From: Myxococcales bacterium
Lineage (GTDB): Bacteria; Myxococcota; Polyangia; Polyangiales; Polyangiaceae
Direction: 5' to 3'
DNA length: 9,375 nt
NCBI GenBank assembly: GCA_020430865.1
Contig: JAGQIY010000952.1
Coordinates: 1 to 9,375 of the forward strand
Positions 6,001 through 9,375 of the stretch are shown piece by piece. A program made the position numbers and the translations under genes. A model generated the notes under the pieces. That model searched no databases, was not told the DNA's origin, and saw only the letters and a program-made list of their open reading frames with translations. The first letter of the stretch is position 1. Every line of letters begins with the position of its first letter.

Positions 6001-7289
6001 AGGGTGTCGCTGCCGATGCCGAGGCACAGGGCGCCGGAGTTGTAGGCGCTGGTCAGCGTGTAGTTGAGGAAGCGCTCGGAGAGCGCGATGCCGAGGTGCG
6101 GTCCCTCGCCCGTCCAGCCGCTGACCGTGTTCGCCGTCAGCTCGTCGGGGATCGGAATTCCGCTCGGCAAATCCTGGGTGACCACCGGCACGCAGCTGGT
6201 GATCGGGCGCGGCTCGGCGCCGCCCATCATGCCCAGGGTCGCGCCACCGCCGATCGGGTTCAGGTCGCCCCACAGCATGCCGCTGCCGTCGTCGCGGGTG
6301 CCTTCGCCACCGGCCGCGAGCATGAAGTCGAGGCCACCTTCGGTGCCGGGGGAAATGCTTGCCAGGAAGCCCGAGAGGTCGATGTTGCCGTCGATGCCGA
6401 GGGCGGTGCCGACGCAGTCCCCGTTGTCGAAGCGGCAGACGCCACCGCTGTCAGCCGTCGTGCCGGTGGGGCAGGTGACGCCCGCGGCCGGGTCGTTCTT
6501 CATGCATAGCTGGTCTTCGATTGTGCCGGTCAAGTTGTCCACGAGCGGGCCGACGAACTGTGGAACGAGCACCGACTTGAGGGCATTGAGCAAGCTTCCC
6601 GTCAAGCCATTGCAGCCCGCAATCTTCGACTCGAGCGCGCTTTGAGTCACCGAGAACTGCTCAATCTTGACCCTCGAGTAACCCTTACGTGCGTCGTGCG
6701 CAGGATCCGTTTCGGTCTCAATCGAAATCCGAATGTCGATGGGCAGGTCGGCGAAGCTGTTGTCGTTGCAGCTGCCCCCTCCATTGAGTTTGATCGTGCT
6801 GTGATCGGCCGGGATCGGCGGTGGAAGAATCTGAGTCTTGAGTGGCAGGTTCTGGAGCCGCGCTGCGATCGTTCCTTCAACCACCACGTGATGGGGAGCT
6901 TCTGTCTTGATAGTCAGGTTGGCCTTGCTCAGATCAGCTTCGAACAGGCACTTCGGAGGACTCGAAGTGGCGTCTGGTCCACCGTCGCAGATCGTGATGT
7001 TGATGCCGATCACCGAAGTAGTCGAAGTTGGCACTTCGAACGTGATCACGCCGCCATTGCCGCTGTCTCCGAGCAGTGACCCCGCCAGGGGCGCGATGTT
7101 GGCGGACAGAAAGTCCAACCCGGAGTCGGTGAGCCGCACGCTGGCGGCGTTGTCCATGCGCTTCGCGTTCTCAAAGCCTCCATCGAGCGGGGTAACGCCG
7201 CACGAAGAGCAGCTCGAGCAGCTCCCTGCGCAGCCGCTGCCGAGCGCAGCCAATGCGGCGTACCAAGAATACTTCAGCCAGCGTGACAT
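3030..7289 (-). CDS. Giant 1419-aa lipoprotein with an internal MYXO-CTERM signal and second signal peptide (apparent two-protein fusion)
   Basis: The protein is exported and probably displayed on the cell surface; its molecular function is not recognised. ATG 7289 has GGAG five bases upstream; the ATG 16 codons earlier has no signal-peptide logic. Residues 1-20 are a lipoprotein signal (lipid Cys C20 in LGSGC), followed by more cysteines (C24, C27, C30). Residues 45-640 form a large beta-rich unknown region (LTDSGLDFLSANIAPL, LLNALKSVLVPQFVGPLVDNL). Residues 660-815 resemble one or two Ig/FN3-like domains (YQYRLDKGYWRPW, VDRTPPSLEV). Residues 830-865 are a MYXO-CTERM: GCSC, a hydrophobic helix and RRRRK. 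An acidic tail ends in RRRR (900-903), then M904 begins a second signal peptide with C922, a Gly/Ser linker (935-950) and a propeller-like domain to 1419 with W/Y-rich blades near 968, 1063, 1112, 1232, 1287, 1343 and 1387. An eight-Cys insert (1170-1213) interrupts the blades. Seen: one uninterrupted frame. Inferred: a natural polyprotein or fusion of two neighbouring lipoprotein genes. Confidence 0.85.
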   Translation of the reverse strand: MSRWLKYSWYAALAALGSGCAGSCSSCSSCGVTPLDGGFENAKRMDNAASVRLTDSGLDFLSANIAPLAGSLLGDSGNGGVITFEVPTSTTSVIGINITICDGGPDATSSPPKCLFEADLSKANLTIKTEAPHHVVVEGTIAARLQNLPLKTQILPPPIPADHSTIKLNGGGSCNDNSFADLPIDIRISIETETDPAHDARKGYSRVKIEQFSVTQSALESKIAGCNGLTGSLLNALKSVLVPQFVGPLVDNLTGTIEDQLCMKNDPAAGVTCPTGTTADSGGVCRFDNGDCVGTALGIDGNIDLSGFLASISPGTEGGLDFMLAAGGEGTRDDGSGMLWGDLNPIGGGATLGMMGGAEPRPITSCVPVVTQDLPSGIPIPDELTANTVSGWTGEGPHLGIALSERFLNYTLTSAYNSGALCLGIGSDTLGSLLSSDTLGLLVPSLKDIARQKKTAPLALVLRPQTPPSAVVGNGTSLETDPNLRLALNQLIIDFYLWSNDRYVRAFSAQFDLDVPVNLDVDENSALAPVLQDVGVANPTLFNAPLVREDKQAAAETLANLLAGQIGGALGGAISPISLNDSLASLGLALKIPASVEGQGSPGLRKLSKGSDNYLGIFAALETASGAYVNFSETDARLISKTIDPAGLRVDTATKDNVPSIEIQAKSSLDRGEQPIEYQYRLDKGYWRPWQKSSTIQVQDPALRIQGRHSVEVRSRVEGAPITVDRTPPSLEVLVDKSLPEITLGKEPVDGKLSIELYDVVSPVRSLEVRWAFDDGAFTEWGTAAGLESLEVGDAEKVTVEVRDEEGNVASQSQALVRGRADASLADGSGCSCSVPGSTQGGKAPLGLLAVGAMALGFGLRRRRKGQSPKAELEADDSSDAVSSADEEDFTPAELKTAQRRRRMHRLAQISLFAIAASFNGCSCSDADSNTPNASGGTGGEGGSGGSGGAPTCTDCETLAPGLVGAYASAAVASDGTVWVAAYDDIGLDTTADGTNPVLFGDLAVGKYADGEVSWQAVDGLPEFDPSLEPGTPGGPPDPAFIDVNSYRGGLTDPGDDVGLWTSIQVGGDGLPMVAYYDATNRALKFARMDDTGAWSMHTVQQVTQGDVGRYAKLVVRDGRPVIAYLALEPASAGGGLVQSVVRVASASTALPQGGGDWSFADAAIAPAPCRAYNCGSGEECRASGACQTPLDTCDPACDKGTACFDDGSGATCSDVFDKKFVDTYPEGSGLYISAAVTSSGLGLVFYDRIHGNLYAVKEEGGTWGTPMLLDGEGPGPVDTGDTGVGASLFVDGNGDWHVTYADGITEAFKYIKVTGGTTPEAPQVVDDGSTDDGKAVVGDDSSVWTNGSTIYASYQDATNGLLKLATNDGSGWQVKTLTVDGWVNGFTQVVDVSGSPQIMAHWRKADPNTVGSVVFVAP
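4524..4580 (-). other. Internal lipoprotein-like signal peptide (residues 904-922)
   Basis: After RRRR, the segment MHRLAQISLFAIAASFNGC has a basic start, a hydrophobic core and a Cys at C922, followed by CSD and a Gly/Ser linker: the build of an export signal plus tether. The lipobox is imperfect (Asn at -2, Phe at -3). ATG 4580 could also be an independent start, but no Shine-Dalgarno sequence precedes it (GGCGACGGCGG only), so separate translation is not well supported. Confidence 0.6.
4695..4802 (-). other. MYXO-CTERM-type sorting signal inside the 1419-aa protein (residues 830-865)
   Basis: The segment has the three-part form of the MYXO-CTERM signal: a Gly-Cys motif (G830-C831-S-C833), a short linker, a hydrophobic helix (PLGLLAVGAMALGFGL, 845-860) and an Arg cluster (RRRRK, 861-865). 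In Myxococcota this signal normally ends the protein and is processed by a myxosortase for surface display. Here 554 further residues follow, which is abnormal. Confidence 0.75.
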
Positions 7290-7346
7290 GTAGGCTCCAA
7301 TGCATGCGGCTCCCGGCCGCGCGCGGCGCTCTCCCAACCCCAGGAG

Positions 7347-7377
7347 AACGTAGGAAAGTGGGTCAAGGACGTTTCAA
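7347..7377 (-). promoter_or_regulatory. Weak promoter candidate for the 1419-aa lipoprotein gene
   Basis: TTGAAA (7377-7372) and TACGTT (7352-7347) are spaced by 19 bp on the minus strand, about 57 bases before ATG 7289. The long spacer makes this a low-confidence call; an ECF or other alternative sigma factor may be used instead. Confidence 0.2.
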
Positions 7378-7473
7378 GGGTACACCAATCGGTCGTCCAG
7401 TTGGAGGGGTGCGTACGTAGGGGCATTCATCCACTCCAGCTGAATCATTGCGCTTTCCCTGAACTTACGGGCG

Positions 7474-7514
7474 TTTGGTCGATTCCAGGAAACATAGCGG
7501 AATTCCCGACCAAA
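7474..7514. other. Long bulged hairpin
   Basis: TTTGGTCG pairs with CGACCAAA and ATTCC with GGAAT, giving 13 bp interrupted only by a 3-base bulge (TCC), around a 12-base loop. There is no T-run on either side, so it is unlikely to be a terminator. It may be a structured leader, a small RNA or a protein-binding site. Confidence 0.45.
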
Positions 7515-7529
7515 ACCCAGGTGTCCGTT

Positions 7530-7547
7530 CCCGACGCGAACGTCGGG
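7530..7547. other. Compact hairpin with a tetraloop
   Basis: CCCGACG and CGTCGGG form a perfect 7-bp stem closed by the tetraloop CGAA; T-G wobble pairs can extend it outward. It lies 15 bases after the bulged hairpin at 7474, so the two may belong to one RNA fold. Confidence 0.45.
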
Positions 7548-7603
7548 GGAGGGCTCGGAACTAGAACGTGTTACATCGCAATGTCGCTGACTTTTTGCAT
7601 TTT

Positions 7604-7657
7604 TGACGGACGCTGAGCGTCGTTTGGCGGTGACGGACAAGCCGGCTTGTCGGTTTG
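7604..7657. repeat. Duplicated palindromic unit: TGACG, then GAC...GTC inverted repeat, then G(G)TTTG
   Basis: Unit 1 (7604-7626) is TGACG, GACGCT-G-AGCGTC, GTTTG. Unit 2 (7631-7657) is TGACG, GACAAGCCGGCTTGTC (a perfect 16-bp palindrome), GGTTTG. The outer parts are the same, while the inner arms differ yet remain fully paired. The units are 27 bp apart, about two and a half helical turns. They lie upstream of the lipoprotein at 7800 and look like tandem operators or paired RNA hairpins. Confidence 0.6.
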
Positions 7658-7675
7658 TGTGTGGGGGGAGGTGCG

Positions 7676-7810
7676 ATGACGTCCGTCGAAGTCGGAGCCG
7701 GGAGACCCGCCGCGCGAATGGCAGCCTTTGCACGCTCGCGACCGCCGGGTCGCCAAACAAGAGCACTCTGTTTCAAGGGAACGCGCTACGCTTGCTCGCA
7801 TGACGCTTAG
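7676..7810 (+). CDS. Possible 44-aa leader ORF overlapping the next gene
   Basis: ATG 7676 follows an excellent ribosome binding site (GGGGGGAGGTG, 7663-7673), while the downstream lipoprotein start at 7800 has none nearby. The ORF ends with TAG at 7808-7810, overlapping the lipoprotein start by 11 bases in another frame, the arrangement expected for translational coupling. The peptide is Arg/Ala-rich with two cysteines near its end and no recognisable domain. Third-position GC is only about 58%, low for this genome, so it may be regulatory rather than a functional protein, or not translated at all. Confidence 0.3.
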   Translation: MTSVEVGAGRPAARMAAFARSRPPGRQTRALCFKGTRYACSHDA

Positions 7811-9375
7811 CCGCGAGGAAACGCTGCACGGTTGGACCTGGAGGAGCACGTGGAGCGCCGCAGGCCTGGCTGTGTTCCTGCTCGCTTCAGGGTGTTCGAA
7901 TCTCTTGGGGCTCGATGATTTTCACGCCGCGGCCACCGGCGGGGACGGGGGCGCGGGAGGCGGCGCCGCGAGCGGCGGTGACGCAGGGACCAGCAGCACG
8001 GCTGGCGTCGGGGGGAGCGCAGGAAGCGGCAACGCGAGCGGCGCAGGAGGTGGCGCGGGAGCCCCGGAGTGTTCCGCGGGGAACCAGGAGGACTGCTACA
8101 GTGGACCCAGCAAGACCCAGAACGTCGGGATCTGCGTCGGGGGGACGCGGGTGTGTGGTCAGGATTCGCGCTGGGGTGTGTGCAGCGGAGAGCAAACGCC
8201 GCAAGTAGAAGACTGCGGTGACTCGACCCAGGACGAGAACTGCGACAAGTTCGAGTGCGGGATCTGGGGTCTGGTGTACAGCCAGGGTTCTGGTACGCCT
8301 AGTGCCGTGGACGTCGCCGACGATGGCACTGTCTACATCGCTGGCGACTTTGCTGGTGGCCTGCAGATCGGTGGTCAAACCAAGCCGGCCCTGGACGCGC
8401 ACAACGCCTACATCGCGTCGTTGAAGCCAGATGGAACCGTCAACTGGGTGTACACCGTCGGTAGCGGTACCTTTTGCGTGGTTTGGGGAATCGTCGGCGC
8501 CGCTGACGGCGAGCTGTACGCGGTCCTGACGACGGATGAGGCAGTTGACTATGGGGATGGCGTTCGACCGGCAGGCACGACCTTGCTGCGGCTCGCAAAC
8601 GGGGCCGTCGTCTCGAGCCTCTCACTCGGGGTGGGCTATGCTCCTGGGTTGCGGGTGCGCGGCGGGCATCTCTACCTCGCCGGGACGTTCAATGGTTCGA
8701 TCGATTGGGGAACTGGGTCAAAGTCGTCCGAGGGTGACGACATCGTTCTAGCGAAGCTTGGACTGGACCTCAGCGTGGGTCAGGATGGCTGGGTCAAGAC
8801 CTTCGGCTCCGCGGGGGACGACGGTGGCTTGGCTCTCGACGTCGATTCGACAGGCAATGTGTACCTGGGCGGCGGGATGGGCGGCCAGATCGATTTCGGA
8901 GGCGGGCCGGAGTTCTTTTCGAGTCAACAGGATGCCTTCCTCGTGAAGCTGGGACCCTCGGGCGACTACCTGGGCGCGATCACCAAGTCGGGGGTCGGCG
9001 GGACCGAGGCAGTCTGGAGCGTTGGTGTTGACGATACGGGAGCGGTGGTAGCGGTCGGCATCCACGACAAAGACCTCAACGTCAAGGGGAAGACTCTGCC
9101 GGCGACGGGTCAGAACAGCCTGTTCGTGATTCGCTGGGCCTGGGACGGGACCGGCTTCAGTGAACGCTGGGGTGTCGGATTCGGCGATACCACAGCGGTC
9201 GGCTTCGGGCGAACCAGATTGGATGCTGCGGGGCGACCGCTCGTCGCCGCGACCTCCGTCGCCTCCGTTACCCTGGGGCAAGAAGTGCTACCCGCAGTGC
9301 CCGATGGTCTGCCATTCGTGGCCCGCTTCGACGACAGCGGCAACCACATCTGGCATCGGTCCTTCGGTACGAGCA
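7800..9375 (+). CDS. Surface lipoprotein with MopE-like Cys cluster and SBBP-type beta-propeller (partial, C-terminus off the right edge)
   Basis: The protein is exported and lipid-anchored; its ligand or partner is unknown. ATG 7800 gives a 31-residue signal peptide (basic R15, hydrophobic AAGLAVFLLA) ending in ASGC with lipid Cys C32. Residues 44-88 are a flexible Gly/Ala/Ser linker. Residues 91-153 hold eight cysteines in the pattern seen in many myxobacterial surface lipoproteins (CYSGP, GICVGGTRVC, WGVCSG, EDCGD, ENCD), a MopE-like module that may bind metal. From about residue 165 come SBBP-like propeller repeats of the form D-x-x-G-x-V/L-Y-x-x-G, followed by A-x-x-x-K/R-x-x-x-x-G (AVDVADDGTVYIAGDF, LALDVDSTGNVYLGGG, AFLVKLGPSG, PFVARFDDSG). 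The frame is open for 525 codons to the window edge. No ribosome binding site precedes the ATG; coupling to the small ORF at 7676 may compensate. It is divergent from the other lipoprotein gene and built on the same plan. Confidence 0.85.
   Translation, partial: MTLSREETLHGWTWRSTWSAAGLAVFLLASGCSNLLGLDDFHAAATGGDGGAGGGAASGGDAGTSSTAGVGGSAGSGNASGAGGGAGAPECSAGNQEDCYSGPSKTQNVGICVGGTRVCGQDSRWGVCSGEQTPQVEDCGDSTQDENCDKFECGIWGLVYSQGSGTPSAVDVADDGTVYIAGDFAGGLQIGGQTKPALDAHNAYIASLKPDGTVNWVYTVGSGTFCVVWGIVGAADGELYAVLTTDEAVDYGDGVRPAGTTLLRLANGAVVSSLSLGVGYAPGLRVRGGHLYLAGTFNGSIDWGTGSKSSEGDDIVLAKLGLDLSVGQDGWVKTFGSAGDDGGLALDVDSTGNVYLGGGMGGQIDFGGGPEFFSSQQDAFLVKLGPSGDYLGAITKSGVGGTEAVWSVGVDDTGAVVAVGIHDKDLNVKGKTLPATGQNSLFVIRWAWDGTGFSERWGVGFGDTTAVGFGRTRLDAAGRPLVAATSVASVTLGQEVLPAVPDGLPFVARFDDSGNHIWHRSFGTS

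Larger units (their letters stand above)
7290..7799. other. Divergent intergenic region, rich in inverted repeats
   Basis: These 510 bases separate two divergent lipoprotein genes. Several frames are open here on both strands but none has a coherent start, composition or domain; only the small ORF at 7676 has a good ribosome binding site. The region holds a 12-bp GC palindrome (GCCGCGCGCGGC, 7316-7327) in the leader of the minus gene, two hairpins (7474-7547), a duplicated palindromic unit (7604-7657) and a further 6-bp-arm inverted repeat (7738-7753). It is less GC-rich than the flanking genes between about 7430 and 7610. Confidence 0.6.

Noticed and set aside
4575..6509. 644-codon open frame on the plus strand
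   Set aside because: It is antisense to the 1419-aa gene, has no ribosome site, domain or signal, and its Val/Ala/Arg/Asp/Gln-rich composition is typical of antisense frames in GC-rich genes.
7374..7849. Overlapping minus-strand and plus-strand open frames in the divergent region
   Set aside because: They overlap one another in several frames, lack ribosome sites and domains, and cover hairpin-rich non-coding sequence.

Overview
The window looks like a piece of a high-GC myxobacterial (Myxococcota, probably Polyangiales-like) chromosome. The evidence is a MYXO-CTERM sorting signal, very large secreted lipoproteins with Gly/Ser/Ala-rich linkers and beta-propeller-like repeats, and GC-rich third codon positions. 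No rRNA, tRNA or CRISPR array was seen. The genus is an inference; no marker gene fixes it.

Layout. (1) Positions 1-1650, minus strand: a transposase cut by the left edge (SWIM-type zinc finger fused to an IS4-type DDE domain), preceded by an 81-bp gap and an unidentified 174-aa coiled-coil plus winged-helix-like protein. (2) Positions 1660-1835: two sets of short repeats upstream of that small gene. (3) Positions 1880-2435: panD (aspartate 1-decarboxylase), minus strand, with a recognisable promoter and terminator; it appears monocistronic. (4) Positions 2638-2916: an unidentified 92-aa plus-strand gene, sharing a strong bidirectional terminator with the next, convergent gene. (5) Positions 3030-7289, minus strand: a 1419-residue reading frame that reads as two complete surface lipoproteins joined in frame. 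The first half has an export signal at its start and a MYXO-CTERM signal at its end; a second lipoprotein-like signal peptide and a propeller-like domain follow. (6) Positions 7290-7799: a 510-bp divergent intergenic region rich in inverted repeats, including a duplicated palindromic unit and a possible 44-codon leader ORF. (7) Positions 7800-9375, plus strand: a third lipoprotein with a MopE-like Cys cluster and an SBBP-type propeller, cut by the right edge.

How the genes relate. PanD makes beta-alanine for pantothenate/CoA and is housekeeping. The two large divergent loci encode cell-envelope proteins of similar style (lipid anchor, flexible linker, Cys cluster, propeller) and may be co-regulated from the palindrome-rich region between them; that is inference. 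The transposase and its neighbour are the mobile part. The most unusual item is the in-frame junction around 4524-4802, which is either a natural polyprotein or fusion, or a lost stop codon.
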